The notes under the pieces are model-generated. The model was not told the origin of the DNA and made no database searches. It saw only the letters and a list, made by a program, of their open reading frames with translations. Source: Caproiciproducens sp. MSJ-32 (GTDB taxonomy: Bacteria > Bacillota > Clostridia > Clostridiales > Clostridiaceae). Taken from it: a stretch of DNA of 54,431 bases. Location of the stretch: contig NZ_JAHLPS010000066.1 in assembly GCF_018918055.1 (NCBI RefSeq), forward strand, positions 1-54,431, read 5' to 3'. Numbering within the stretch: the stretch's first letter is position 1; each line of letters begins with the position of its first letter. Made by a program: the position numbers and the translations under genes. This document shows, in pieces, positions 41,339 to 50,026 of this stretch.

Positions 41339-42931
41339 TTATTTTCTAGAGCGTCTGCTCTTTTTTACTGATTCTTCTTTAACTTCAGATGTTTCTAATA
41401 CAGTTGTATTATCTACTACTGCTGTATTATCAGAAGTATCTTTTTCTGCTTTAGAATAAGTTTTTATACCTTCTTGAGCATCTTCTAAAGCTTTCATAAA
41501 CTCATCTTTATCAAGCTTTACTTTTGGAACTTTGAAGTTAAATCTGCCACCACCGAAGACGTTCTCCTTTTTCTCCAGCTGCAAGAATCTTTCTTCACCA
41601 TCCATATAAGCTCTTACAGTTAAATCTACTGTTCCTGCTAAAACGTTAGCTATTTTTTCATTAATATTAGGTTTAATTGTTGTAAGCTTAGCTCCATTTT
41701 TAAGAGTTATTTCTGTGGTTACTTCCTTAGAAATATATATAATTTGGTAGCCTAAGTTCTTAAGTCTTTTGATAGCTGATAAGTATTCAGTCCTTACCAT
41801 ATCCCATCCCTTACCAAAACCTGCATCCTGCTCATGGTCTATGCCTAATTTGTTATACATATAGAGCCTGCAGTGTTCATATAAATCCTCAACTAAATCA
41901 ATGCATACTCTTTTAAATGTGTTATCTTTTTTCTCAAGCTCAGTTATAACATCTAAGAATACTTCCCAAGCCATTTTGACTTTTTTAAGTCTTCCTTCAA
42001 AAGTTACTTCATCAGCTATCCTTATAACTGGACTTGTGGTATTATCCGTATTTCCATCAGTATTTAAGAATAATAAATCATCGAACTGATCAACAAAAGT
42101 TGATTTACCAACGTAACTGTCGGCATATATCCACATATCCGGATACCTGTCTATTTGCAGTTCTCTCCTAACATTTTGCGGTAATAACATATATGTTTGT
42201 CCTCCTTCACAATAACTTTGATATTCACACCAATCGCAAAGTCTTGATGGTGTTTTTTCATATTCTTTTTCATTAATAATCTCCTGGCATCTTAGCTTAA
42301 ATTCTTGAACCTTAGATTCATCATATGGAATTTGAATTACCTTAACTTCCATATCTTCTAAAGTTTCATGAAGCCTTTTTCTAAACTGATATAAATCCTC
42401 AGTCTTCCTTTGCCTTATAGCTGTTTTAGGAATAAAAATAAATCCTATTTCCGATACCTTAAAGCCGAGTTTTTCTAAGTAATACCTATATAAGTGCAGC
42501 TGTTTTGACTCCAGATAATGCTCTATATTATTGCTGTATTTAAAGTCATAAATGCTAAGACTTCCAGCCTGTGTTTGAATAATAAAGTCTACAAATCCTA
42601 TAAATTCTGGAAAATCAATTTTAAATTCATATTTTTCTGTCGGCTCTTTATTATGAAGCATTGTATTTATTACAATCTGAGCCTTTTTTACTAATGATGT
42701 AAGCTTAATTACTTCATTTACATGAGCATCAGTAATAACCGGATACTGATTATAATAATATTGCTCCATTGCCTCTATCCCTTCCTCAATCCCAAGATGT
42801 AAAGCTGAACCTGCAATTAAAGCATTATCTGCTGCCGGTGAAGGTATTGTTCTTAATTTGTCTTTATATCGCAGTTTGAATTGGTACTTGCACTTTTCAA
42901 AGCATTCAACTCTGCTGTGGGAAAATTGCAC
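41339..42931 (-). CDS. PD-(D/E)XK nuclease fused to RecA-like ATPase
   Basis: 530 aa from GTG 42931 (GAGGGGG upstream). The N-terminal half (1-255) is a RecB/Cas4-like nuclease: Cys11 and a later CDWCEYQSYC set for an Fe-S cluster, and GFVDFII...LSIYDFKYS (D then DxK). The C-terminal half (about 255-480) is an AAA_24-type phage ATPase with P-loop YADSYVGKSTF and VCIDLVEDLYEH as Walker B. The tail is a Ser/Thr/Lys-rich linker. In many phages these are two adjacent genes; here they are one chain, probably for double-strand end processing and annealing. Confidence 0.85.
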   Translation of the reverse strand: MQFSHSRVECFEKCKYQFKLRYKDKLRTIPSPAADNALIAGSALHLGIEEGIEAMEQYYYNQYPVITDAHVNEVIKLTSLVKKAQIVINTMLHNKEPTEKYEFKIDFPEFIGFVDFIIQTQAGSLSIYDFKYSNNIEHYLESKQLHLYRYYLEKLGFKVSEIGFIFIPKTAIRQRKTEDLYQFRKRLHETLEDMEVKVIQIPYDESKVQEFKLRCQEIINEKEYEKTPSRLCDWCEYQSYCEGGQTYMLLPQNVRRELQIDRYPDMWIYADSYVGKSTFVDQFDDLLFLNTDGNTDNTTSPVIRIADEVTFEGRLKKVKMAWEVFLDVITELEKKDNTFKRVCIDLVEDLYEHCRLYMYNKLGIDHEQDAGFGKGWDMVRTEYLSAIKRLKNLGYQIIYISKEVTTEITLKNGAKLTTIKPNINEKIANVLAGTVDLTVRAYMDGEERFLQLEKKENVFGGGRFNFKVPKVKLDKDEFMKALEDAQEGIKTYSKAEKDTSDNTAVVDNTTVLETSEVKEESVKKSRRSRK

Positions 42932-43218
42932 ATCAGCACCCCCTCTATGAGTTTTTTAAATTCTTCAAATCCTTTAGGGTATAAAATTATTCCAATGCCT
43001 CCTGCTTCATTTATATTTTTTATATTCATTTTTTGAAGTTCTGTTGGTTTTCCTTTTTCTGCTTTCAGCTCAATTGCTAGAAAAACTCCATTTATACAGC
43101 AGATTAGATCTGGAATACCGCTTCTTTGAAAGCCCCCACCCCACACCTTGAAAAACCAAGTATTAGGAAGTGATTTTAAATATCTTATAACTTTAGTTTG
43201 AAACTGTTTTTCTGTCAT
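42853..43218 (-). CDS. VRR-NUC domain nuclease
   Basis: Up to 121 aa, MTEKQFQTKVIRYLKSLPNT, with SGIPDLICCINGVFLAIELK, the PD-(D/E)XK core of VRR-NUC proteins (Holliday-junction-type nucleases). The core ends near residue 95. The last 26 residues are read from DNA that also encodes the start of the next nuclease in another frame, so the gene's 3' end may have been altered. ATGA overlap with the helicase upstream. Confidence 0.88.
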   Translation of the reverse strand: MTEKQFQTKVIRYLKSLPNTWFFKVWGGGFQRSGIPDLICCINGVFLAIELKAEKGKPTELQKMNIKNINEAGGIGIILYPKGFEEFKKLIEGVLMCNFPTAELNALKSASTNSNCDIKTN

Positions 43219-44472
43219 AACATCTCCTTTTCAAATAGCTCCACAGTAAAATCCCGCCTTTCCTTTAGTACTTCAAGTATCTTTTCTTCTATGCTGTTTT
43301 CTGTAATAAGATAGTAGTAAAAGCAGGTCCTACTTTGCCCTATCCTGTGTATTCTCTTTTTTGACTGCATCCAAAATTCACTAGATAGCGGAAGGCTGAA
43401 ATAAATAATTCTATTTGACTTCTGCAGATTAACTCCAGATGCTCCTGATTGATACTGAACCAAAGTAATGCTGTTTGATTTATTTTCATAATTTTCAAGG
43501 TTTGTTCCATCTCCATTAATATAAGAAATGGGTCTATCTATCTTAAAACAGATGGTTTTTATAATCTCAAACTCTCTTTTAAAATTGTAGAAGATAACAA
43601 ATCTATCATTACTGGATTCAAAGATATCTTTTAGCACCTGATGTTTATTTGAGTTGTAAATAGATGTTAACTGCCTTAGATACAATAACTTTGTAAGTGC
43701 TGTATCTCCTGCTAAGGTTTCACCATCAATCGTAATAACTCTGTCTTTTTTAAACTTTTTATATTCCTTTGTGTTCTCGATTGTTATAACCTGTTCAATC
43801 TGATCCGGCAAGTCAAATACTTCTTCTGTTTTCATAAATACTGCACCATGGGATTTTAGTTTTTCCTTTAACCTATCAACATTTTTATAGCCTTTTACAA
43901 CTGGAATTTTAAATCCTCCAACATCAATCTTTTCTGTAATTGTGTAGTGATTATAAAAGGACTTTTTACTTATGCTCCATCCAAGAAGTCTAAGCTGTGA
44001 CCACAGTTCCTCATATTTTCCACCTGTTGGAGTACCAGAAAGAAGAATTACATTTGCAGGATTAAGGCTTAAAATAAATTTTGCCCTGTTGGATGTTTCA
44101 TTTTTGATATACTGCGATTCATCAAGTATTAATGTAAAATCCTTTAGCTTTTGTAATTGCTTCCTTCGCCATACCAAATCATAATTAATAATAATTACAC
44201 TATTTTGCGGTATACTCTCTATGGATTGATTCTTAAAAATTATAACTTTTAAGTCATAGTAGTTTTTAAAATGTTCTTCCCAATCTTTGATTTTGGACTT
44301 TTGGCAGATTAGAAGATTATAAGGTGCATTTAATTGTTTCATTTTCTCTGAACCTAAAAATGTCTTGCCTAATCCCACTAGGTCACATGTCAAGATAATA
44401 TGCAACCCTTCTGTAATCCTTTGACTGATTCAGTGTTCTTTCCTGATGTGGGTATAAAATTATCTTGAACAT
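43215..44472 (-). pseudogene. SNF2-type DEAD/DEAH helicase, frameshifted near its start
   Basis: ATG 44472 (GGGGGTGAT upstream) reads MFKIILYPHQERTLNQSKDY then RRVAYYLDM and meets TGA at 44383-44385. The body continues in another frame as GLGKTFLGSEKM. Removing ten bases (44376-44385) joins YYLDM to GLGKTF and restores the usual SNF2 motif I. Downstream motifs are intact: LILDESQYIKN (II), LLSGTPTGG (III), FVIFYNF (IV) and RIHRIGQ (VI). It would remodel or unwind DNA during replication. As it stands an in-frame product must begin inside the N-terminal region. Confidence 0.82.
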
Positions 44473-44529
44473 TTGGCATCACCCCCTCTTATGTTTGAAA
44501 GATTTGATACAGCGGATACATATTTACAT

Positions 44530-45258
44530 TTATTTTTTATCACCTGCCTGAACAACATTTCTATCAACTAATCCTTTAATTAATAATCTAAATGTTTCTC
44601 TACCTTTAGGTGTAATTAACGTTTGTGTTCCTACCCAGCCGGTTTTATCATTCTTCGATTCTTTTATTTCAAACAAACCGTTATTTTTATCAGCATATGG
44701 TTTTAAATTTCCCTTCTTATCTCGATAAATATATTTATTATCAATTAGAAATTTTATAAAGACTTTCTCCTTTATATTTAGTTCTTTTGCTGTATCTCTA
44801 AAATTAGTAAGCAAATTCCTGTCTACCAGTTCATCAAAATACTCTGCCTTTGGTCTCATAATTTCATTTTCAACGCTTAATTTAGAATTTATTAGCTTTA
44901 GAGATTGAATTTGATTCTCCGCCATTTTCAAAGCTCTTGACATTACCATTTCAGGTGTATTCCATGCCTTTTCAATAGAAAGAAAATACTGCCTTGCCAT
45001 TTTCCCTTTTTCAGTCCTTTGAATCATACATATTTCTTTTGCCATAGGTATTGTTAAACAATAGTCCCTTATTGGCTGATGGTTTTGGGGGTGGTCAAAA
45101 ATGACCGGGGTATAATCTATTCCTTCTTTAAACCCGTATTCACACATCCTTGGAAACCAATGCCTGAACTCTGTTGCTATTTCTAAAAACTTATGAAGTT
45201 CTCTTGCTGATACTGTTGGTTCTTCTGTACTGTAATTTACTTTAATTAATTCATTCAT
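44530..45258 (-). CDS. Phage antirepressor (AntA + KilAC-like)
   Basis: 242 aa. The AntA/BRO-like N-terminus is TVSARELHKFLEIATEFRHW, then FKEGIDYTPV and TEKGKMARQYFLSIEKAW (about 15-110). A coiled coil (about 115-140) is followed by a KilAC-type C-terminal DNA-binding domain (NFRDTAKELNIKEKVFIKFL). Such proteins counteract the lysogenic repressor during induction. ATG 45258, AGGGAGG-type site, early operon. Confidence 0.9.
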   Translation of the reverse strand: MNELIKVNYSTEEPTVSARELHKFLEIATEFRHWFPRMCEYGFKEGIDYTPVIFDHPQNHQPIRDYCLTIPMAKEICMIQRTEKGKMARQYFLSIEKAWNTPEMVMSRALKMAENQIQSLKLINSKLSVENEIMRPKAEYFDELVDRNLLTNFRDTAKELNIKEKVFIKFLIDNKYIYRDKKGNLKPYADKNNGLFEIKESKNDKTGWVGTQTLITPKGRETFRLLIKGLVDRNVVQAGDKK

Positions 45259-45272
45259 AACTTTTTCCTCCC

Positions 45273-45524
45273 TTATATTTTTTTAGCATCTTCAAAAATA
45301 TCAGCATAATCTTCAAGTTTAACTTCAATTAGCTTTTCTGCACCATATTTTCTTAATAGTGCTTTAATTTCTGCTATTTTACCTTTTTTTATTTTCTCTG
45401 TTAGCACCATGCTTATATCTTGAATGCTTATTTGATCATTCATTGTATAGTTCTTTGCTTTTGCTCGATATTCTGCTGCAAGTCTTTCCAGTTCTTCTGC
45501 AAGAACTAAATTTATATCAGTCAT
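45273..45524 (-). CDS. Small phage protein, unknown
   Basis: 83 aa from ATG 45524 (AAGGAGGTGG upstream), MTDINLVLAEELERLAAEYR, helical with IQDISMVLTEKIKKGKIAEI and acidic end. No family recognised. Between the HTH gene and the antirepressor in the early operon. Confidence 0.6.
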   Translation of the reverse strand: MTDINLVLAEELERLAAEYRAKAKNYTMNDQISIQDISMVLTEKIKKGKIAEIKALLRKYGAEKLIEVKLEDYADIFEDAKKI

Positions 45525-45544
45525 AAATTCCACCTCCTTCACCC

Positions 45545-45868
45545 TTATGCTTTTAGAGCAAAGTCTTTGATAATGCTATTCATTACGGCAAGGTCGTCAC
45601 CTGACAGCATGATACTTAATCTTTTTAATAATTCCACTTGTTCTGGCTTTAAATATTTTTGATTTAACTTATAACCATCTGCAATCTTGATACCTCCACC
45701 ATGTCGTCCTCGAATAGTTTCTATCGGGTAAGAAAGCGATAGGATATCAATATCATTTTTAATGGTTCTAATACTAACCCCAAACTCATTTGCTAAGTTA
45801 GCCATTGTGTCTTGCCTTCTATAACATAATCTTTCTATGATTTCTATGCGTCTTTCATTTGGTCCCAT
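45545..45868 (-). CDS. HTH regulator (HTH_11/DeoR-type)
   Basis: 107 aa, MGPNERRIEIIERLCYRRQD, with TMANLANEFGVSIRTIKNDI as winged helix-turn-helix and RGRHGGGIKIADGYKL as the wing of WYL/DeoR-like regulators, but no ligand domain. Probably controls the early phage operon. It follows the large hairpin at 45963-46038. Confidence 0.82.
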   Translation of the reverse strand: MGPNERRIEIIERLCYRRQDTMANLANEFGVSIRTIKNDIDILSLSYPIETIRGRHGGGIKIADGYKLNQKYLKPEQVELLKRLSIMLSGDDLAVMNSIIKDFALKA

Positions 45869-45962
45869 CGCTTTCTCACCCCCTTTCCTTTGCTCTGTGA
45901 TATAAGAATAAAAGTTAAATATGCAGACTTTTTGCTTATTTAAAAAAATTTTAGTTTCTGCA

Positions 45963-46038
45963 GCAAAAAAATAGCCGGAGAAATGTTATGTGCTAAGGAA
46001 CAATCCTTAAGTGCACATTTACATTTCAATCCGGCTAT
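45963..46038 (-). terminator. Long four-part hairpin followed by a T-run
   Basis: Arms 45971-46004 and 46005-46038 pair in four blocks: ATAGCCGGA/TCCGGCTAT, AAATGT/ACATTT, ATGTGC/GCACAT and AAGGA/TCCTT, separated by one- to three-base bulges; the loop is about 4 nt. On the minus strand it ends in GGCTATTTTTTT. This gives about 26 paired bases, much longer than ordinary terminators. It lies between two early genes and may be a regulated terminator or a small structured RNA. Confidence 0.7.
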
Positions 46039-46084
46039 CTAAGCAGCTCACAAGGGATTGGATTTTATTTGATTTTTATATTAT

Positions 46085-46312
46085 TTAAGATGCTTCTTCT
46101 CTTTTCTTCTTATAAATAGACTTACAGACTTCTTTAATTCGTACCATTGTCGTCTTATCCACATATGGACTTATAACTGAACTAATATCAATTAAAACAG
46201 GTTCCTTATGCTCTCTGCATTTTATTGATATTAAGAAAGCATCTTCTTCAATAAGAATTTTAAATAATAGCTTTTTATGTTTTCCTTTGTCTCTCACTTC
46301 TTCTAATACCAT
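46085..46312 (-). CDS. Small phage protein, unknown
   Basis: 75 aa from ATG 46312 (GGAGGTGCCT upstream), MVLEEVRDKGKHKKLLFKIL, ending KKKREEAS. A mixed alpha-beta domain with IDISSVISPYVDKTTMVRIK, perhaps DNA-binding. Not recognised. Upstream of it, 46325-46518 holds no convincing gene, only a GAGCTATAGCTC palindrome near 46490. Confidence 0.5.
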   Translation of the reverse strand: MVLEEVRDKGKHKKLLFKILIEEDAFLISIKCREHKEPVLIDISSVISPYVDKTTMVRIKEVCKSIYKKKREEAS

Positions 46313-46518
46313 AGGCACCTCCATCTTTTTTCCATTCGTGTCATGTCAGCTTTTAAGCGAACATATAACTAAAAAATTTTTCCTTGCTTTTATAACTTGT
46401 ATGCATTTAACCATTAAGATAATGTAATCGTAAAATTTACACATTTGTTTTATGCACGCTCACATGCGAACACCTTGTTTTAAAATAACAACACGAGCTA
46501 TAGCTCCTGCTGTCATCT

Positions 46519-47205
46519 TTACATTGAAATTTCCAAAGTATTTAATCTTATTCCAGCAGCCTGTTTTGATACTTCAAATGTGGATGCTAATTCATCAATT
46601 ATTAAATCTTTTATTATTGATTGACTAATTCCTTTTAATCTACAATATTTTCCTCTTAACTCTTCTGCCTTTATTCTAAACATTTCTGCTGGCATTAGGA
46701 TTGCTGCTGCTATGTTATCAGCCTGCCACTCTATCCACTCATCTGCTGTTTTAGGCTTGTATGCTTTTTGTTTAGGACATCTGCAGGCTTTTGCCATAGC
46801 TTTATCTTTATAGGACAGGGTCATAAATCTTAATTGATGCTTGTCCCAATGAACCATTTTATGGGTAACAGTAAACCTTTCTCTGCCTCTATTTGCTATT
46901 TCAGAAAGATCGCTTTCAACTAGAAGAGTTCCTTTTTTATATTGTCTTACAATATTTTGCTGAGTATCCTTATCATAAAGTTCCACACATCCATCAGAAA
47001 ATATCATCATCCCTAAAGTATCACAGTTTCTATCGATATTTACATAGTCTATTTCAAGTCCCATTTTAAGCTCTGCAATATCTTCTACTGGTATTGCCAT
47101 TGGTTCTTTCAAACCTTGTGGATAGTATTTTTGCAAAAATTTAGCTGCTTCTTTATCTATACCCCCTTTTCTGATGATGGGAACTAAATCATTATTCAAA
47201 TTCAT
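46519..47205 (-). CDS. ImmA/IrrE-like protein with mutated HExxH (HKMVH)
   Basis: 228 aa with the ImmA/IrrE layout: an N-terminal recognition region, the zinc-site helix RFTVTHKMVHWDKH (about 111-123) and WIEWQADNIAAAILMPAEMF with the third ligand. The catalytic Glu of HExxH is Lys (His115-Lys116-Met-Val-His119), so zinc may bind but proteolysis is unlikely. A C-terminal HTH-like helix pair (DELASTFEVSKQAAGIRL) is intact. A paralogous protein with normal HEIAH is encoded at 48038-48826. It may be an inactive decoy or a sensor. ATG follows GGGGGTATA. Confidence 0.85.
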   Translation of the reverse strand: MNLNNDLVPIIRKGGIDKEAAKFLQKYYPQGLKEPMAIPVEDIAELKMGLEIDYVNIDRNCDTLGMMIFSDGCVELYDKDTQQNIVRQYKKGTLLVESDLSEIANRGRERFTVTHKMVHWDKHQLRFMTLSYKDKAMAKACRCPKQKAYKPKTADEWIEWQADNIAAAILMPAEMFRIKAEELRGKYCRLKGISQSIIKDLIIDELASTFEVSKQAAGIRLNTLEISM

Positions 47206-47221
47206 TATACCCCCATCCCCT

Positions 47222-47590
47222 TTATTTATTGTAAGCTTCTATGTCATTTATAACAAAATCACTTAATGAAGCATTATCTAATACTGCACTGCAGCTTAAT
47301 TTAAACCATTGGCGTATTGACTCTGAAATATTTTCTTTAGCAAAATAATCCCCTATTTCTATATCGCAATTAACAAGTATATCAAAACTTACTTCTTCAT
47401 CATCTTGCTTGATGTTATTGACCCTTAGTATTTCTATATTATCCAATTCAGCTTCTAAAACTTCTATTACATCTCTAGCTCTTAATGTTAAGTCATACTC
47501 AGAATAGTTATTCATTATTTCATCTTGTAAAGTATCAAAAATTTGTTGGTAAAACTGTTCTTCTATCATACATTTAAAATAATCATTCAT
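47222..47590 (-). CDS. Unknown lysogeny-region protein
   Basis: 122 aa, MNDYFKCMIEEQFYQQIFDT, strongly acidic, alpha-beta. Strong GAGAGGGGG site at ATG 47590. Unrecognised. Encoded between the XRE repressor and the HKMVH ImmA-like protein, so it may take part in repressor control. Confidence 0.6.
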   Translation of the reverse strand: MNDYFKCMIEEQFYQQIFDTLQDEIMNNYSEYDLTLRARDVIEVLEAELDNIEILRVNNIKQDDEEVSFDILVNCDIEIGDYFAKENISESIRQWFKLSCSAVLDNASLSDFVINDIEAYNK

Positions 47591-47604
47591 GAGTATCCCC
47601 CTCT

Positions 47605-47985
47605 CTACTCTTTCTCATCTAAGGCTTTAATAAATTCAAGCCAAGCCTTTTCTGTAATATCACTTTTCCCCTCACTTTCGATTTTACGTGCTTTTCTAAG
47701 GGCAGTTCTAGCCAAACCACTTTCTTTGATATAATCAGGTAAGTCCATAGGGATTTCATCCCTATCTTCAGATGCTATATCAATCATATAATCTGTTTCT
47801 TCTGGTGTTAGCCCTAATATTTTTGCTATTTCCTCCATCTTATTTATATTAGGTGGATTTCTTCTCCCTTTTTCAATATCACTCCAATATGCTGGAGAGA
47901 TATCTAGCAAATCTGCCATCTTTCTTAGACTTATATCCTTTTGTTTTCTCTTTTCTGCAATAAAATCCCCAAACTTACTACTCAT
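47605..47985 (-). CDS. XRE-family phage repressor
   Basis: 126 aa from ATG 47985 (AAGGAGG upstream). The N-terminal helix-turn-helix is FGDFIAEKRKQKDISLRKMA, then DLLDISPAYWSDIEKGRRNP. The C-terminal part is helical without a protease fold, so relief of repression probably depends on the ImmA protein encoded just upstream. Second gene of the lysogeny operon. Confidence 0.85.
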   Translation of the reverse strand: MSSKFGDFIAEKRKQKDISLRKMADLLDISPAYWSDIEKGRRNPPNINKMEEIAKILGLTPEETDYMIDIASEDRDEIPMDLPDYIKESGLARTALRKARKIESEGKSDITEKAWLEFIKALDEKE

Positions 47986-48037
47986 AATATACACCTCCTT
48001 CCACTGTCAAATTTATTTAATATTGAGTTTTGAACAC

Positions 48038-48826
48038 TTAAATAATAGAAAACTGCTTATATTCCTGTTTTTCCTTAATGAAATTCAAATTTTTAAGTCT
48101 TATTTTTGCAGCTGTTAAAGATACGTCAAATATATCTGCAATTTCACGGCTTAAGACATCTGCCCATAAATCTTTTTCAAAATCAGTTCCCATTTCATAA
48201 CACATTCCCACCATACCTGCTGACTTAAATTTAGCTGTTACATATCTGTTAAAGATTTTCTTAGGCATCAATAATGCTGAAGCCATATAATCCGCCTGCC
48301 ATTCAATCCAATCATCATCAGTTACAAGCTGCCTTTTCCCTGTACTTTCAATATCAGTTGTACGACACTTTATCACCGGCTCGTTTTGGGGTTCACTATC
48401 AAATAATGTCATCTGCATTTTATTAATTGTGTAAATATGTCTGTGTAAAAGCCAATGTGCTATCTCGTGTGCATGGGTAAAACGGCCTCTTCTTAATTGT
48501 TCTTCATTCAGAAGACTATTGTCTATTAATATAGTCCCTTCATTTACTGGTATTCTTTTCGCTTTATTATTATCTGCATCATATACAGGAATATAACAAT
48601 CATTAAATACTGTCATTCCTAATATGGATTGATTATGTGTTAAATCTTGATAGTCCATTTCCAATCCTGCATAGCATTCTGAAAAATGCTCAACATCTAA
48701 ACTGCATGGTTCCTGAAGAACCTTTGAATTATAATCCTGTAAAACTCTTTCTGCTAAATCATCTATCTCTGCTCTTTTAAGAACAGGAGTCCCATTATTT
48801 TTAGTTTTAAAATCCAATTGAATCAA
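48038..48826 (-). CDS. ImmA/IrrE metallopeptidase
   Basis: About 262 aa from TTG 48826 (MIQLDFKTKNNGTPVLKRAE; GAGGG eight bases upstream). A longer start at 48874 would fall inside the promoter -10 and is rejected. The zinc motif RFTHAHEIAHWLLHR (HExxH) and WIEWQADYMASALLMPKKIF are complete. ImmA enzymes cleave the XRE repressor after DNA damage or signalling; the repressor gene follows directly. Its own promoter at 48873-48902 carries a palindrome. Confidence 0.88.
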   Translation of the reverse strand: MIQLDFKTKNNGTPVLKRAEIDDLAERVLQDYNSKVLQEPCSLDVEHFSECYAGLEMDYQDLTHNQSILGMTVFNDCYIPVYDADNNKAKRIPVNEGTILIDNSLLNEEQLRRGRFTHAHEIAHWLLHRHIYTINKMQMTLFDSEPQNEPVIKCRTTDIESTGKRQLVTDDDWIEWQADYMASALLMPKKIFNRYVTAKFKSAGMVGMCYEMGTDFEKDLWADVLSREIADIFDVSLTAAKIRLKNLNFIKEKQEYKQFSII

Positions 48827-48872
48827 TCTACCATCCCTCTCATAAATGCATGTATGCTTTATTGCTAACATC

Positions 48873-48902
48873 ATTATAATATGGCATATTATTCCTTGTC
48901 AA
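48873..48902 (-). promoter_or_regulatory. Lysogeny operon promoter with palindromic operator
   Basis: Minus-strand TTGACA (48902-48897), 18-nt spacer, TATAAT (48878-48873): both hexamers perfect. A near-perfect palindrome ATAATATG-C-CATATTAT (48876-48892) lies between them, placed to act as an operator, most simply for the XRE repressor. Transcription should begin about 40 nt before the TTG of immA. Confidence 0.82.
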
Positions 48903-48938
48903 TCCAAAAATCAAATATTCATATTCAACACCAATGTT

Positions 48939-48966
48939 ACTTATTGTATGTAGACTTATTGTATGT
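48939..48966 (+). promoter_or_regulatory. C-box operator of the restriction-modification system
   Basis: Two 13-bp direct repeats ACTTATTGTATGT start 15 bp apart (48939-48951 and 48954-48966). The arrangement and sequence resemble the known C-protein box family ACTTATAGTCYGTGG in tandem. They lie about 33 bp before the C gene. Such boxes give positive then negative feedback on C and R expression. Confidence 0.78.
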
Positions 48967-48998
48967 GTTTTTTATAAAATTAATTTGGAGGGAATTTT

Positions 48999-49208
48999 AT
49001 GGATAATATATGCAAAAGATTTGGTCTAAACGTTAAAAAATTTAGACAAGCCAAGGGATACTCTCAAGAAAAATTAGCTGAACTTACTGGACTTCATAGA
49101 ACTTATATAAGTTCAGTCGAAAGGGGGACAAGAAGTATATCACTAAACAATATTGAAAAAATAGCTATAGCTTTAGATATTCAAATATATGAACTTTTTA
49201 AATTTTAA
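48999..49208 (+). CDS. Controller (C) protein of type II restriction-modification
   Basis: 69 aa HTH protein, MDNICKRFGLNVKKFRQAKG, with LAELTGLHRTYISSVERGTR as recognition helix and NIEKIAIALDI, the typical short C-protein. GGAGGG upstream of ATG 48999. It reads outward from the prophage, 12 bases ahead of the endonuclease gene, behind a C-box. It should delay endonuclease production when the module enters a new cell. Confidence 0.85.
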   Translation: MDNICKRFGLNVKKFRQAKGYSQEKLAELTGLHRTYISSVERGTRSISLNNIEKIAIALDIQIYELFKF

Positions 49209-49220
49209 GGGGGATTTTGT

Positions 49221-50018
49221 ATGACAAATTGGGAAATTTTCGAAAATGAATGTGTAAATTTTCTAAACAGCAATTTTGGAAACAATGATATAAAATTCAT
49301 AGGAAAAGGCAAAAGTGATTCTACCACATCTGATATTGAAGTCATGGTAAATAATAGAGTTAAATTCTTAATTGAATCTAAAATGCCAAAAGCACAAAGT
49401 GGTCAATTTGTTCTTTTGATAGAAGGCGATAAATTCATTTATAGTCCTGAAAATAAAACTCCTGAAAATGAATATGCCCACTTAATAAAGGATTATATTA
49501 ACAATAATTTCAATTTATATAAAGATGTTAGTACAAGAGCTTTAGAAATCGACCTACCAATATCCTACTTTACAGAATGGATTAAAAATCATTATATAAA
49601 AAAAGGCGTTAGATTTGTTATAACTTACTATAAAAATGAATTTGTTATATTCCCAATAGAAAAATATGGTGATTACTTTAATGTTACTGCAAATTTTAGA
49701 AGAAAAAAAAGTGGTTCTAGTGAACTACCACAAAAATATTTTAATGATGTAAAAGAATACTTTGAAAACAAACACCCAAATCCTTTTTATTTAACTCAAA
49801 AAGGCAAAAAAATATTTCTTCAATCAGATGCCCAACTTAACAAATATCAATTTTCTATAACTGATATCAATTGTCAACTGACATTTAAAGAAGATGAAGG
49901 TATGTACGAAATTAGAAAATTAGGAAGTACTAATAATCCTAATGTTATTTTTTCAGTTGAATGTATTAAACCTCAAGATAACCGTGACTTAATACTATTT
50001 ATCAATTCATTAAAATAA
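49221..50018 (+). CDS. Type II restriction endonuclease (PD-(D/E)XK)
   Basis: 265 aa. A probable catalytic core near the N-terminus is SDIEV (Asp38) and FLIESK (Glu52, Lys54), followed by MPKAQSGQFVLL, typical of PD-(D/E)XK restriction enzymes. AAGGGGG upstream of ATG 49221. Together with the C protein and the convergent C5 methylase it forms a full system. The recognition sequence is not shown; the methylase TRD is HhaI-like, so a GC-centred site such as GCGC or GCNGC is likely. AT-rich like cargo. Confidence 0.82.
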   Translation: MTNWEIFENECVNFLNSNFGNNDIKFIGKGKSDSTTSDIEVMVNNRVKFLIESKMPKAQSGQFVLLIEGDKFIYSPENKTPENEYAHLIKDYINNNFNLYKDVSTRALEIDLPISYFTEWIKNHYIKKGVRFVITYYKNEFVIFPIEKYGDYFNVTANFRRKKSGSSELPQKYFNDVKEYFENKHPNPFYLTQKGKKIFLQSDAQLNKYQFSITDINCQLTFKEDEGMYEIRKLGSTNNPNVIFSVECIKPQDNRDLILFINSLK

Positions 50019-50026
50019 GTTGTACA

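Noticed and set aside
46325-46518. Short frames of 18 and 32 codons after the HKMVH gene
   Set aside because: Weak or absent ribosome sites and no recognisable sequence; not enough to call genes.
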